This document shows positions 33,635-43,875 of a stretch of 64,000 nucleotides of DNA, piece after piece; position 1 is the first letter of the stretch; every line of letters begins with the position of its first letter. The notes under the pieces were generated by a model. It made no database searches and had not been told where the DNA came from. It was given only the letters and a program-made list of their open reading frames with translations. The DNA is from Nitrospira sp. (GTDB lineage Bacteria > Nitrospirota > Nitrospiria > Nitrospirales > Nitrospiraceae). The DNA is taken from assembly GCA_018242765.1 (NCBI GenBank), contig JAFEBH010000011.1:62001-126000 (forward strand), given 5' to 3'. The position numbers and the translations under genes were made by a program.

Positions 33635-35956
33635 ATGAACGTGCCGCCGCTCACTCCGGTACCAGCGTTTCAAGGAGAGCCCTACCCCGGCCGTGGCCCA
33701 ACGCCGGCCCCGGCCCTTGTGGGGGGACTGTTCACCCGACGTCAAATCAGATCAATCACCGATGGGATCACTCGCTTCATCATCAAGACGGGCGGGATCA
33801 GTATTATTTTGTGCATTCTGGGGATGTGTGTCTTTCTCGTCAAAGAAGTCATCCCGCTTTTTCTCCCGCCTCAGGCAACTCTAACCGAGCCCATTGCTCT
33901 TCCTCAACATGAGCGTCCAACGGCCGCAGCCCTCGTCGGCATTGACGAACATCAAGAGCTCGCCTATGTCTTGCGCGGCGACACTCTTGAGTTTGTCTTT
34001 CTAGGGGAAGGCACAGCTGCCATATCAAAAGTGCCTTCACAAGGCTTGCTGCCCAACGGCTCTGTCACCGCGTTAGCCAGAGCCTTGGGGAAGGGGCACA
34101 ATCTTGCTCTGGGCACGGAGGACGGACGCATTATCCCGGTGACGATTGAGTTTACGCAAGTCTTTCAAGACAGCGAACGTTCGATCGTTCCAGCTGTCCG
34201 GGTTGGAACTTCTATTGCTGCCGCACCGACTCCCCAACCAATTGCCAAATTGGCCTATCAGAGCACGGACTCCGAGGTGCGGATTGCCGCTCAGCTTGAA
34301 GACCAGCATCTCTGGCTGACTACCAGCCGCACCGTCTCTCGTCCTGATGGAACATCCTCTGTTTCGACTACACAGGTCGATTTGACGTCTAGCATCACCG
34401 GTCGCGTGACCGCGCTCACGTTCGCAAGTCGAGTGGAGCTGCTTGCCGTTGGGACGGAAGAGGGCAAGGTGTATCTCTTTGATCTCCGGGATGCGGCCAA
34501 GCCTATTCTTGCTGAGACGATGCAGGTTTCTGAACAAGGCGGGGCAATTACCGCGCTGGCCTATCTAATGGGGGACCGCAGTCTTATTGTCGGTGATGCG
34601 GCTGGGCAGGTGGCTGTGTGGATGCCAGTGAGGGAGCATCCTGGAACGAATCAGACCAAGATGACGGCCGTCCATCGGTTCGCTCCTCATCAGAGCACCG
34701 TGACCGACATCACGATTTCACAGCGTGATAAGGGGTTCATCACGACCGATGCCGAAGGCGGAATCCGGCTGCACCATTCGACGTCTGCACAGACACTACT
34801 CGCGCTGACTCCACGACAGGGTGCCCTCCGCAATACGTTTTTCTCGCCGAAGGCGGATGGCCTCGTCGGCTTGACTGAGAGTAGTCGAGTGATCCATTAC
34901 CAGATCTCGAATCTCTATCCGGAAATTACCCTGACGACCTTATTTTCCCCAGTGATGTACGAGGGTTATGAGCGACCTGAGCTGGTGTGGCAGTCCTCAA
35001 GCGGCTCGGATGACTTCGAGGCCAAGTTCAGTTTAACGCCACTCATCTTTGGGACAATCAAAGGGACAGTCTATGCCGTGCTTCTCGCAGTTCCGTTGGC
35101 GGTATTAGCCGCGATTTACACCTCGATGTTCATGCATCCTGATTATCGGACCAAGATCAAACCGACTATTGAAATCATGGCGGCACTTCCGACGGTGGTC
35201 CTCGGATTCCTAGCCGGACTCTGGTTCGCCCCGGTTCTGGAACGGAACGTTCCTGCGATGGCGGGAATGGTCTTGGTGACCCCCTTCGCCGTCGCCGTTT
35301 CTGCCGGACTCTTTCTGCTGTTGCCCGCCTCTATTCGGCATCGAATCCGGCCTGGGATCGAAGCGCTACTCATGATGCCCGTCATCATCGCCGTGGTGTG
35401 GGGATGCTTGGCGACGAATGCCTGGTGGGAGTCTTTCCTATTTGATGGTCACTATAAGCCGTGGCTTCAGACCCACCTGGGTCTGAATTATGACCAACGC
35501 AATGCTCTTGTCGTGGGGGTAGCGATGGGATTTGCCATTATCCCGATCATCTACAGTATTTCAGAAGAGGCGCTTTCTAACGTCCCGAAGAATCTCATTG
35601 CTGGGTCCCTGGCACTTGGCGCGACACGCTGGCAGACGCTGGTGTATCTCGTCCTTATCTCGGCCAGTCCGGGCATCTTCTCGGCATTGATGATCGGGCT
35701 CGGTCGGGCTGTGGGAGAGACCATGATCGTCCTGATGGCGACGGGGAATACACCCATCATAGACTGGAGCCCGTTCAACGGTTTCCGGACGCTGTCCGCC
35801 AATATCGCCGTGGAAATCCCTGAAGCACCGCATGGGGGGACCCTGTATCGCACGCTCTTTCTGGCGGGGCTGCTCCTCTTTGTCGCGACCTTTCTGCTCA
35901 ACACGGTCGCGGAACTGGTTCGACAGCGGCTCAGGGAGAAGTATAGTCAGTTCTAG
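33635..35956 (+). CDS. pstC: phosphate ABC transporter permease PstC, long form with propeller-like insertion
   Basis: 773 residues, more than twice the ~320 of E. coli PstC. One helix near residues 50-72 (IILCILGMCVFLVKEVIPLF), then about 380 extracytoplasmic residues with repeated WD-like units (VTALTFASRVELLAVGTEEG; TALAYLMGDRSLIVGDAAG; VTDITISQRDKGFITTDAEG), suggesting a beta-propeller. The permease core follows: GTVYAVLLAVPLAVLAAIY, EIMAALPTVVLGFLAGLW and the EAA loop near LGATRWQTLVYLVL. Long PstC forms occur in several Gram-negative groups. It pairs with long PstA. The propeller-like domain may bind PstS, polyphosphate or a regulator; not known. Confidence 0.9.
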   Translation: MNVPPLTPVPAFQGEPYPGRGPTPAPALVGGLFTRRQIRSITDGITRFIIKTGGISIILCILGMCVFLVKEVIPLFLPPQATLTEPIALPQHERPTAAALVGIDEHQELAYVLRGDTLEFVFLGEGTAAISKVPSQGLLPNGSVTALARALGKGHNLALGTEDGRIIPVTIEFTQVFQDSERSIVPAVRVGTSIAAAPTPQPIAKLAYQSTDSEVRIAAQLEDQHLWLTTSRTVSRPDGTSSVSTTQVDLTSSITGRVTALTFASRVELLAVGTEEGKVYLFDLRDAAKPILAETMQVSEQGGAITALAYLMGDRSLIVGDAAGQVAVWMPVREHPGTNQTKMTAVHRFAPHQSTVTDITISQRDKGFITTDAEGGIRLHHSTSAQTLLALTPRQGALRNTFFSPKADGLVGLTESSRVIHYQISNLYPEITLTTLFSPVMYEGYERPELVWQSSSGSDDFEAKFSLTPLIFGTIKGTVYAVLLAVPLAVLAAIYTSMFMHPDYRTKIKPTIEIMAALPTVVLGFLAGLWFAPVLERNVPAMAGMVLVTPFAVAVSAGLFLLLPASIRHRIRPGIEALLMMPVIIAVVWGCLATNAWWESFLFDGHYKPWLQTHLGLNYDQRNALVVGVAMGFAIIPIIYSISEEALSNVPKNLIAGSLALGATRWQTLVYLVLISASPGIFSALMIGLGRAVGETMIVLMATGNTPIIDWSPFNGFRTLSANIAVEIPEAPHGGTLYRTLFLAGLLLFVATFLLNTVAELVRQRLREKYSQF

Positions 35957-36049
35957 ACGCAAGGGTGGTCACAGGACCAGGTTCGAGATGGGGCAAAAGA
36001 AATCAGATGTCGTGCGTAGATCCGGCCATGCCGGTGGACGAATGATTCA

Positions 36050-37465
36050 ATGAAACAGTGGATCAGACAGTTCATGGCAAGCGGGGAACTCTTTATTTGG
36101 GGCTGTGGGGCGGGGCTGTCTCTGTCGCTCCTGATGATCGGAGGGCTTCTTGTTCTGATCCTTATGAACGGATTCGGGTATTTCTGGCCGGCTGACCTTG
36201 TCGAATTGACCCTCAAGGACGGTAAACATGTGATCGGTCAGTTGGCGGGGGAAGAAGTAAGTCCGAAAGGGATCCCACGAATACGGATGAAGATCGGCAA
36301 TCGGGATCTCTACGGGCTCGACTATCGGTGGATCGATACCAATCAGATTGTCGAACGAGCCACGCCAGCCGATCTCGTGATGGTCGAGCGTCGTGAATGG
36401 GGGAACTTCTACGGACGTCTCCGAACGCTTACGAAGGAAGAACAGCCTGTAGCTGAGGAGGTGGAAGCGGTTTGGCAGTCCCTCCCGCCCCTGCTTCGGC
36501 AGGCAGAATCGAGTGAAGCGGACAGCCCATACACGGTGCTCGTTGCCGATGCCAATGGTAGAGAAAAGCCCATCGGGCTAAGCCAAGTTGTGCGGGTCTT
36601 ACGTCCCAACGCGCTGTCGACGCCGGAGAAGGTGTGGGTCTACGCCGGCAACGTCTGGATGGTCTTGACCACGGAACCACGAGAGGCCAACACGGAGGGC
36701 GGAATCTTTCCAGCCATTTTCGGAACCGTGATGATGGTGCTGATCATGAGCCTTGTCGTAACCCCATTCGGTGTGATCGGGGCTCTATATCTCAGGGAGT
36801 ATGCACGTCAGGGTGTTATCGTAAGGACTGTCCGCATCGCCGTCAACAATCTAGCCGGGGTTCCTTCCATTGTCTTCGGTGTATTCGGGTTGGGGTTTTT
36901 TGTGTATGGCGTCGGTGGCACGATTGATGCTCTGTTGTTTTCCGATCGGCTGCCGACCCCGACATTCGGTACAGGCGGCATCCTCTGGGCTTCGCTCACG
37001 CTGGCGCTTTTAACCGTGCCTGTTGTCATTGTCGCGACGGAGGAGGGGTTAGCAGCCGTGCCACGGGAGTACCGAGAAGGGTCGATCGGTTTGGGGGCGA
37101 CCAAATGGGAAACTATATGGAAGGTCGTGCTTCCCACGGCGCTTCCGGGAATCCTTACCGGGTTGATCCTTGCCATGGCTCGTGCGGCCGGAGAGGTCGC
37201 TCCCTTGATGTTGACCGGCGTGGTGAAACTGGCGCCGGCCATGCCGATCGACTGGACCTGGCCGTTTTTGCATTTAGACCGGAAGTTTATGCATTTGGGG
37301 TTTCATATCTATGACGTGGGGTTCCAATCACCGAACGTCGAAGCCGCCAAACCGATGGTCTATGTGACGACATTGGTGTTGATTCTCGTGGTGGTGCTGC
37401 TGAATTTGACCGGAATCGTCTTGCGAAATCGAATGAGGAGGAAATATGCTGGATCAACAGTATGA
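36050..37465 (+). CDS. pstA: phosphate ABC transporter permease PstA, long form
   Basis: 471 residues against about 290 for E. coli PstA. The first helix (about residues 15-45) is followed by some 170 extra residues on the outside ([20 protein letters not shown] onward, with [12 protein letters not shown]). The core begins [20 protein letters not shown] and includes [38 protein letters not shown] (EAA loop) and [14 protein letters not shown]. It forms the inner-membrane channel with PstC. The ribosome site is weak. The stop overlaps the pstB start by 20 bases. Confidence 0.9.
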   Translation: MKQWIRQFMASGELFIWGCGAGLSLSLLMIGGLLVLILMNGFGYFWPADLVELTLKDGKHVIGQLAGEEVSPKGIPRIRMKIGNRDLYGLDYRWIDTNQIVERATPADLVMVERREWGNFYGRLRTLTKEEQPVAEEVEAVWQSLPPLLRQAESSEADSPYTVLVADANGREKPIGLSQVVRVLRPNALSTPEKVWVYAGNVWMVLTTEPREANTEGGIFPAIFGTVMMVLIMSLVVTPFGVIGALYLREYARQGVIVRTVRIAVNNLAGVPSIVFGVFGLGFFVYGVGGTIDALLFSDRLPTPTFGTGGILWASLTLALLTVPVVIVATEEGLAAVPREYREGSIGLGATKWETIWKVVLPTALPGILTGLILAMARAAGEVAPLMLTGVVKLAPAMPIDWTWPFLHLDRKFMHLGFHIYDVGFQSPNVEAAKPMVYVTTLVLILVVVLLNLTGIVLRNRMRRKYAGSTV

Positions 37466-38315
37466 CGTGAAGTCCAGTGTCACGACCCTTCCTTCGGCTA
37501 TTTCCTCATTGGAGATCGAGAGCATGGACTCCACCCTACAGCCTCAGTCCGGAGCTTCGGGAAAGCCGAAGCTCCGGGTACAGGGCTTCAATTTTTATTA
37601 TGGACTCGTGCAATCCCTGTTTAAAATCAACATGGAGATTCCCGAACACCAGGTGACGGCGTTTATCGGGCCGTCGGGTTGCGGGAAATCCACATTGCTC
37701 CGCTGCATGAATCGCCTCAATGATCTCATCGAAGGGGCTCGACATGAAGGGAATATCCTTATCGATAACATGGATATTTTCAATCCCATGATCGATATCA
37801 CCGACCTTCGAAAACGCGTGGGGATGGTCTTTCAAAAGTCTAATCCCTTCCCGAAATCAATCCATGAAAATGTCGCATACGGTCCACGGTTGCAAGGTTT
37901 GAAAAACCGGGCGGTGTTGGACGAGATTGTCGAGCGCAGCCTTCGAGGGGCAGGCCTCTGGGAAGAAGTGAAGGACCGGCTTCACAAGAGTGCACTTGGG
38001 CTATCCGGAGGGCAACAGCAACGGCTCTGCATCGCACGGGCCCTCGCCGTCAAGCCTGATGTCCTCCTGATGGATGAGCCCTGCTCGGCGCTGGATCCAA
38101 TTGCCACCGGGATCATCGAAGAATTGCTCTTTTCCCTGAAGAAAGAGTTGACCGTCGTCATCGTGACGCACAACATGCAGCAGGCGGCGCGGGTATCCGA
38201 TAGTACGGCGTTCATGTATCTCGGTCGGCTGATCGAGTTCGGTCGCACCAAGCAGCTGTTCACGAATCCCTCGAACAAACAGACCGAAGACTATATCACC
38301 GGACGATTCGGGTGA
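37446..38315 (+). CDS. pstB: phosphate ABC transporter ATP-binding protein
   Basis: 289 residues with an extra ~35-residue N-terminal stretch. Walker [21 protein letters not shown], signature [20 protein letters not shown], Walker [14 protein letters not shown] and the switch His in [15 protein letters not shown]. Strongly conserved PstB. It powers phosphate import through PstC/PstA. AGGAGGAAAT sits directly before the ATG. It ends five bases before phoU. Confidence 0.95.
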   Translation: MLDQQYDVKSSVTTLPSAISSLEIESMDSTLQPQSGASGKPKLRVQGFNFYYGLVQSLFKINMEIPEHQVTAFIGPSGCGKSTLLRCMNRLNDLIEGARHEGNILIDNMDIFNPMIDITDLRKRVGMVFQKSNPFPKSIHENVAYGPRLQGLKNRAVLDEIVERSLRGAGLWEEVKDRLHKSALGLSGGQQQRLCIARALAVKPDVLLMDEPCSALDPIATGIIEELLFSLKKELTVVIVTHNMQQAARVSDSTAFMYLGRLIEFGRTKQLFTNPSNKQTEDYITGRFG

Positions 38316-38319
38316 AGCC

Positions 38320-38994
38320 ATGATTCAACGACATTTCGACGAGGAACTTGCTGAGTTAAAGACGAAACTGGTACGGATGGCCGGGTTGGCCGAGGACCAG
38401 ATCGACAAGGCTCTGGCCGCACTGGTCAACCGGGATTCGGCTCTGGCCTGTCGTGTGATCGAGCGAGACCACAAAGTGAACGCGTTGGATGTGGAGATCG
38501 ACGAAGCCTGTATCGAGTTGTTGGCGCTCCATCAACCAGCGGCGCGTGATCTACGGTTAGTCACGACGGCCATGAAGCTATCCACCGAGCTCGAACGCAT
38601 CAGCGACCTGGCGGAGAGTATCTGTGAGCGAGCGATCGAGCTGAACGAAGAGCCTCAACTCAAGCCCTACATCGACATCCCACGGATGGGAAACCTGGCC
38701 CGGATGATGGTGAAGGAAAGCATCGATGCCTTCGTGAAGGAAGACGCCAAACTGGCCAGGAAAGTGATCATGGATGATGACTTCGTCGATGATCTTATGG
38801 AGCAGTTGTTTCGTGAGCTGCTCTCTTTCATGGTGGAAAATCCGCATACGATCTCCCGTGCCATCCGGTTGAGCTTTATCGCCAAGTCTCTCGAGCGAGT
38901 GGGGGATCATGCGACGAATATTGCTGAGCTCGTTGTGTACCTGGTGGAAGGCAAGATCATTCGGCATACAGCCCCGACGGTTTCACCAGAATGA
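38320..38994 (+). CDS. phoU: phosphate-signalling complex protein PhoU
   Basis: 224 residues, all helical. Two PhoU repeats, each a three-helix bundle: repeat 1 with RMAGLAEDQIDKALAALVNR and ERDHKVNALDVEIDEACIEL (metal-binding Glu/Asp), repeat 2 with MVKESIDAFVKEDAKLARKV and AKSLERVGDHATNIAELVVY. It couples Pst transport to the PhoR/PhoB pathway and represses it when phosphate is ample. No phoR or phoB is in the window. Confidence 0.94.
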   Translation: MIQRHFDEELAELKTKLVRMAGLAEDQIDKALAALVNRDSALACRVIERDHKVNALDVEIDEACIELLALHQPAARDLRLVTTAMKLSTELERISDLAESICERAIELNEEPQLKPYIDIPRMGNLARMMVKESIDAFVKEDAKLARKVIMDDDFVDDLMEQLFRELLSFMVENPHTISRAIRLSFIAKSLERVGDHATNIAELVVYLVEGKIIRHTAPTVSPE

Positions 38995-39099
38995 TGTTGA
39001 TCCTGAATGATTGTTGCCCACGCAGCACGTGCAGTGAGCAGTGAGCCAGATGCGCGTTCGTTTGAAATGACCTCCCCCCTGTGCTAGCATTGATTCCTT

Positions 39100-41520
39100 A
39101 TGGGTGCGACCACATCGGGTAGGCGGGGAGAAGCCCGCCGAGCCCCTTCTCCCTCTTCTCATATTCAGCGGGAAGTCTTCGGTGTGATCCTGATCGCGCT
39201 GAGCTTGCTCATGCTCCTGAGCCTTTTGTCGTTTGTCCCAGGAGAGGCGACGGTCGTGGCCAGTGGAGATCCTGTCGCACATCCGCCACGAAACCTCATT
39301 GGCTCGTTTGGGGCTTTGTTGGCCGGTGGGTTCTTTTATGGGATCGGTGGCGCAGCGTATCTCTGCCCGCTGTTGCTGGGGCGATGGGGCATTCGCTGTT
39401 TTTCCCAGGCGCCGATGAGTCTTGAGCTGCGAACTGCCGGTAGTTCGGTGGCTTCCGTCGTGTTTTTTAGCGCATTTGTACATCTTGAAGCGAATGGCAT
39501 TCCAACCATGACCAGCGGGATCATCGCTCAAGGCATGGCTGGTGGTGTCGTCGGTGAGACGATTGCGGAGGGACTCCGGTCTGTCTTCGCGGGGACCGGT
39601 GCGCACATTGTGATTATCGCAGGGTTCCTGGTATCGCTTCTCTTATCGGCGCCGCTCTCCTTGGGAGAGGCGGTACGCCGCATTCCGCAATCATGGGCCA
39701 CTGTCCGCGAAGGGACGGTCGCTCTGCTGCCTGAACGTTCACTGGATACTGAAAAGACGGTTAGCAATCGACGGGTACGAGGCAAGTCTGCAAGGTCGGC
39801 AACCATCAGCTATGAAGAAGAATCGGTTGCGGGAAAGGAGCAGGAGTCGGAGGTGATCTCTGCGCTACCCGTCCCGATCATTCAGCCCTTTCCTGTCGTA
39901 AATTCGTCCCGAGACATAGAGGCCACTGACTCGGAGGTGGTGGTGCCGGCGAGGGAGTCGGAAGACTATCGGCTTCCGGATCCGGAGATGTTAAGCGATC
40001 CCTCGGGACCTCTGGATCGAATGTCAGAGGAGGAGTTGAAGGCGCAATCTGAGGTCTTGTCCCGTGCGTTGAGGAGTTTCGGGGTTGACGGCACCGTGAC
40101 GGAGGTGAGGCCGGGTCCGGTTGTGACGATGTATGAATTCGAGCCGGCGCCTGGGACAAAAGTGGCCCGTATCGTGAATTTGGCCGATGACCTCGCATTG
40201 GCGCTGAAGGCGATTAGCCTACGAATTGTTGCGCCGTTGCCGGGTAAGTCGGTGGTGGGGATCGAGGTGCCGAATCGCTCGCGAGAAACCGTCTCGCTGA
40301 GAGAAGTCATCATGAGCGACGCGTTTCGTCGTGCCCGATCGAGATTGACGATGGCCTTGGGGAAAGACATCTTCGGTGCACCTGTTACGGCGGACCTCAA
40401 GACGATGCCGCATCTCTTGGTGGCTGGTGCCACGGGGGCTGGGAAGAGCGTCAGCTTGAACACGATGTTGCTGAGTATTCTCTTTTCTGCCAAGCCCAGT
40501 GAAGTCAAACTGCTGCTGATAGATCCGAAGATGTTGGAGTTTCAGTCGTACGATGGCATTCCCCATCTCCTGAGACCAGTCATTACAGATCCTAAGTCCG
40601 CTGCGAGGGGATTGGGGTGGGTGGTGGCCGAAATGGAACGACGGTACAAGCTCTTGGCGGAAGCTGGGGTGCGGAATATTGAGGCCTATAATCGAAAGGT
40701 CGCCGATCTGCATGAGACGTTCGCCGAGCAGGATCCCTCCCTTGGGGAACAGACAGAACGTCCAATGGCGTTTCTCTCAGAAGAGGCGCGTCTTTCAGCC
40801 GGGGAGACGTCGATTGCCGAAGGGGAGCGGGGGTGTATGCAGCCGAAGCCCACACCACCGGAACCCCTCCCCTTTATTGTCGTCATGATCGACGAATTGG
40901 CGGATCTCATGATGGTTGCTCCAAAAGATGTGGAGGACAAGATCGCCCGTCTGGCCCAGATGGCGCGAGCCTCCGGGATTCATCTCGTTCTTGCGACGCA
41001 GCGCCCATCAGTTGATGTATTGACCGGCCTGATTAAAGCGAATTTTCCGGCTCGGATTGCGTTTCAAGTATCCTCGAAGACGGATTCACGCACAATTTTG
41101 GATGCCAATGGGGCTGAAGCGCTTCTGGGCCGAGGTGACATGCTCTACCTGGCCTCTGGAACTGGCCGGCTTGCCCGCCTGCATGGCTCGTTTGTCTCGG
41201 ACGAGGATGTTCGTTCGGTCGTAGAGTTTGTGAAGAAACAGGCCTTACCGGTTTATAATCCTGAGTTACAGTCTCTCAAATTGGACGAAGCGGCAGAAGA
41301 GGAGTCCAAAGACGAAGTGTATGAGCAAGCGAAAGAACTGGTCCTGTCGAGTGGGCAAGCGTCGGCCTCATTGATCCAACGTCGGCTACGAGTCGGCTAT
41401 CCTCGGGCGGCCCGCATGATTGAGCAGATGGAAGCAGAGGGGATCGTCGGGGCGGCGGGGCGTGATGGGCGACGGGAAGTACTTGGGCGGCGAGGCCCCG
41501 TCGGTGCGGCGGAAGCATGA
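39100..41520 (+). CDS. ftsK: FtsK/SpoIIIE-family DNA translocase
   Basis: 806 residues. Four N-terminal helices (about residues 27-180) anchor it at the division site. An acidic linker follows to about 290. The motor has FGVDGTVTEVRPGPVVTMYE, Walker A VAGATGAGKSVSLNTML (about residues 443-460), KLLLIDPKMLEFQSYDGIPH, Walker B IVVMIDELADLMM and LATQRPSVDVLTGLIKANFP. The C-terminal gamma winged helix is present (ASASLIQRRLRVGYPRAARM). It pumps chromosomal DNA toward dif during septation. The stop overlaps the lolA start (ATGA). Confidence 0.93.
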   Translation: MGATTSGRRGEARRAPSPSSHIQREVFGVILIALSLLMLLSLLSFVPGEATVVASGDPVAHPPRNLIGSFGALLAGGFFYGIGGAAYLCPLLLGRWGIRCFSQAPMSLELRTAGSSVASVVFFSAFVHLEANGIPTMTSGIIAQGMAGGVVGETIAEGLRSVFAGTGAHIVIIAGFLVSLLLSAPLSLGEAVRRIPQSWATVREGTVALLPERSLDTEKTVSNRRVRGKSARSATISYEEESVAGKEQESEVISALPVPIIQPFPVVNSSRDIEATDSEVVVPARESEDYRLPDPEMLSDPSGPLDRMSEEELKAQSEVLSRALRSFGVDGTVTEVRPGPVVTMYEFEPAPGTKVARIVNLADDLALALKAISLRIVAPLPGKSVVGIEVPNRSRETVSLREVIMSDAFRRARSRLTMALGKDIFGAPVTADLKTMPHLLVAGATGAGKSVSLNTMLLSILFSAKPSEVKLLLIDPKMLEFQSYDGIPHLLRPVITDPKSAARGLGWVVAEMERRYKLLAEAGVRNIEAYNRKVADLHETFAEQDPSLGEQTERPMAFLSEEARLSAGETSIAEGERGCMQPKPTPPEPLPFIVVMIDELADLMMVAPKDVEDKIARLAQMARASGIHLVLATQRPSVDVLTGLIKANFPARIAFQVSSKTDSRTILDANGAEALLGRGDMLYLASGTGRLARLHGSFVSDEDVRSVVEFVKKQALPVYNPELQSLKLDEAAEEESKDEVYEQAKELVLSSGQASASLIQRRLRVGYPRAARMIEQMEAEGIVGAAGRDGRREVLGRRGPVGAAEA

Positions 41521-42233
41521 CACACATGACACATTGGTGGGTAGCGGCAACCCTCTCCGTGATCTTCGTTCTGCCGGTCTTGGCAGCTGACGGAGCAAAA
41601 GATGAGAAAGCTGCGCAAGAAGTTCGCGATGTCGTCAAACAACTGCAGATGCGATATGAAAAGACCATCGATCTCCAAGCAGACTTTTCACAAAAGACGA
41701 AAATCGAAGGGTTTGAACGTCCGGTGACATCCTCCGGCAAGGTCTACATCAAAAAACCCGGTCGGTTGAGATGGGACTATCTTGATCCTGCGACTGAGCA
41801 GATCTATGTGAATCAAGACGATGTGAAAGTCTATGTGCCGGAACACAAGCAAGTACTCGTTGGGAAACTGACACACATGGCTGCCTCTAAGGCACCGCTG
41901 GAGCTCTTACAAGGTGCGGCCAAATTGGATGAGTCGTTTGACATTGAACCATCGAAGGGGAGAGAGCGTGGGGCAACTGGATTGCCGCTTCTGACCCTGA
42001 TTCCCAAGGCCAAGGAACATGAATCGACGCAGAATCTCCAAAAGATCGTCGTCGAAGTGTTCCCCAAAACGTATTATATTCGAACCGTGTCTCTCTATGA
42101 AATCAGCGGGAACGTCGCTATCTTTGAGTTTTCGAATCTGAAACCCAATCTCGGATTAGGAAATGAGGTGTTTGATTTTAAAACACCTCCTGATACCGAA
42201 GTGGTGAAGGCTCCGGTGTTGAATGGGCCGTAA
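41517..42233 (+). CDS. lolA: outer-membrane lipoprotein carrier protein LolA
   Basis: 238 residues. Signal peptide ends near VLAADG. LQADFSQKTKIEGFERPVTS, GKVYIKKPGRLRWDYLDPAT, VYVPEHKQVLVGKL and the C-terminal FEFSNLKPNLGLGNEVFDFK are typical of LolA. It ferries lipoproteins through the periplasm. A start at ATG 41526 is also possible. It directly follows ftsK with a four-base overlap. Confidence 0.88.
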   Translation: MTHMTHWWVAATLSVIFVLPVLAADGAKDEKAAQEVRDVVKQLQMRYEKTIDLQADFSQKTKIEGFERPVTSSGKVYIKKPGRLRWDYLDPATEQIYVNQDDVKVYVPEHKQVLVGKLTHMAASKAPLELLQGAAKLDESFDIEPSKGRERGATGLPLLTLIPKAKEHESTQNLQKIVVEVFPKTYYIRTVSLYEISGNVAIFEFSNLKPNLGLGNEVFDFKTPPDTEVVKAPVLNGP

Positions 42234-42239
42234 ACAGGC

Positions 42240-42307
42240 ATGAGTTACTGGTCAATGGCCATTGACCGTAAATGATGCGCGTGCATGACGAATGACCAGT
42301 GACTCAT
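42240..42307. repeat. imperfect palindromic intergenic repeat
   Basis: Arms ATGAGTTACTGGTCA (42240-42254) and TGACCAGTGACTCAT (42293-42307) are inverted with one mismatch, with a smaller GGTCAATGGCCATTGACC palindrome inside. Similar palindromes lie at 45891-45951 and 48178-48235. Confidence 0.6.
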
Positions 42308-42341
42308 GACTTGTACTCGTGAGCAGGGGGGAATGTAGCCA

Positions 42342-43100
42342 GTGACAAATCTCATGAGCTGCGTGACCGAAGTGATTGATCAAGCGGTGGCGCGGTTGGA
42401 TTTCGACCGTCTCCACCAGGAGTATTGGGAACAAAACGAGTTCCTCGTCATCAAGCAATTCTTGCCCCGTACCTTTGTCGAGGAGGTCTTTGTTCCCCAA
42501 GCCCAAGGCGTCAAGGCAGAGCTGAACCGTAATTACATTCCCGGCCATAAGAAAGGCGGGAGCGTCAGCTACTACACGGTGCAGGAAAAGGCTCCACGCT
42601 TTCTTGATCTCTATCGGGCCGATTCATTCAGAAGATTCTTAGATCGTCTTGTCAATGCCAAGCTGATGTTCTGCCCGGACAACGATCCCCACTCCTGTGC
42701 TCTTTACTACTATACGGAACCGGGCGACCACATCGGCTTCCATTACGATACGTCCTACTACAAAGGCGCGCGCTATACCATTCTCATGGGCCTGGTGGAT
42801 CGATCAACCCAGTGCAAGCTCGTCTGCGAGCTCTTCAAAGACCATCCGACTAAGCAGCCTCGCCATCTTGAGTTGATCACTGAACCGGGGGATATGGTGA
42901 TTTTCAACGGGGACAAGCTTTGGCATGCGGTGACTCCGCTTGGAGAGGGGGAGGAGAGGATTGCCCTGACGATGGAATATGTCACGAATCCTGAGATGGG
43001 GACCGTCAAGCGGTTATATTCGAACCTCAAAGATTCATTTGGTTATTTCGGCTTTGCCACGGTTTTCAAGCGGGCGCTGGGGCTCAGCCGCTCCAAGTGA
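42342..43100 (+). CDS. 2-oxoglutarate/Fe(II)-dependent oxygenase-like protein
   Basis: 252 residues. GFHYDTSYYKG gives the H-x-D iron ligands (His134, Asp136), WHAVTPLG gives the distal His195, and Arg206 in ERIALTMEY fits the 2-oxoglutarate-binding Arg. This is the layout of the double-stranded beta-helix dioxygenases. It may hydroxylate a small molecule, lipid or protein; the substrate is unknown. GTG 42342 has AGGGGGGA about ten bases upstream; ATG 42354 is possible. It follows lolA after a palindromic repeat. Confidence 0.75.
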   Translation: MTNLMSCVTEVIDQAVARLDFDRLHQEYWEQNEFLVIKQFLPRTFVEEVFVPQAQGVKAELNRNYIPGHKKGGSVSYYTVQEKAPRFLDLYRADSFRRFLDRLVNAKLMFCPDNDPHSCALYYYTEPGDHIGFHYDTSYYKGARYTILMGLVDRSTQCKLVCELFKDHPTKQPRHLELITEPGDMVIFNGDKLWHAVTPLGEGEERIALTMEYVTNPEMGTVKRLYSNLKDSFGYFGFATVFKRALGLSRSK

Positions 43101-43122
43101 CGATATCGCCCTCCCTGATTTA

Positions 43123-43635
43123 CTACACGACCGGCGTTGACGTAGTACCGAGAGCCCGGTGGAGGATGTTGCAGAGGTCTCTTCTCACCCAGGGTTTCGT
43201 GATACGGGCAAATGCGGGCAAGGATCCCAGGTCTCTATTCGAGGCTGTTAAAACAATCACGGGAAGTGCAGGACGGGAGACGCGGAGATCCTCCAAGATC
43301 GAGCTGCCGTCTCCGTCGGGTAGGCCGAGATCAAGAAGGACCACATCGTAGGTATTCTGTGTGATCGAGGCGAAAGCTTGGCGACAGGTCGATGCACAAT
43401 CGACTCGGAATCCTTCGAATTCCAGCAAATCTTGAAGGGCCAATGAGATGTCAGGGTCATCTTCAATGACCAAGGCGGAATGTACGGTTCGAGCTTCCCT
43501 CCTGTCGCGTGTGTAGTCCACCAACTCCTGAGCATTCAACACGGCACACGATGGATGACTCATTTTAGAGTCGAGGCAACAGGCTGCAAGGGGGATCGCC
43601 TTCTTTGGTTCTGCTGTAATGACCGCCGGCATCAT
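43123..43635 (-). CDS. response regulator receiver protein with N-terminal extension
   Basis: 170 residues. The first ~50 are not recognised and hold two adjacent Cys (AACCLDS). The receiver domain begins SALVIEDDPDISLALQDLLE, with phosphorylation site in DVVLLDLGLPDGDG, VIVLTASN and the conserved Lys in ARITKPW. No output domain. GGAG precedes the ATG. It ends 22 bases from the oxygenase stop, convergent. Partner kinase not adjacent. Confidence 0.8.
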   Translation of the reverse strand: MMPAVITAEPKKAIPLAACCLDSKMSHPSCAVLNAQELVDYTRDRREARTVHSALVIEDDPDISLALQDLLEFEGFRVDCASTCRQAFASITQNTYDVVLLDLGLPDGDGSSILEDLRVSRPALPVIVLTASNRDLGSLPAFARITKPWVRRDLCNILHRALGTTSTPVV

Positions 43636-43819
43636 AGTATGCTCCGTTCAAGTAATTAGTTCAGGGATGAACCGCTGTGTTTCTGCTTCAGGACATAGGC
43701 AATCTCCATTCCCAGGCTGACACTGACTGACTACATGGTAAGTGATTGATTCTTCGTCGTGTTGGATATTTCTGCCTTAGGGGTGACAGGCAGGACTGTA
43801 TCTGACTGACACAATAGCT

Positions 43820-43833
43820 GTCTCATGTGAGAC
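43820..43833. promoter_or_regulatory. GTCTCATGTGAGAC palindrome
   Basis: A near-perfect 14-bp palindrome (GTCTC, ATGT, GAGAC) in the gap between the receiver gene start and the CopD-like gene end, with a further GTCTCG at 43844. It could be an operator or a small hairpin. Confidence 0.3.
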
Positions 43834-43875
43834 GGTGAGAATTGTCTCGGACTGGAAGGGGCCGGTGCAGAAGGC

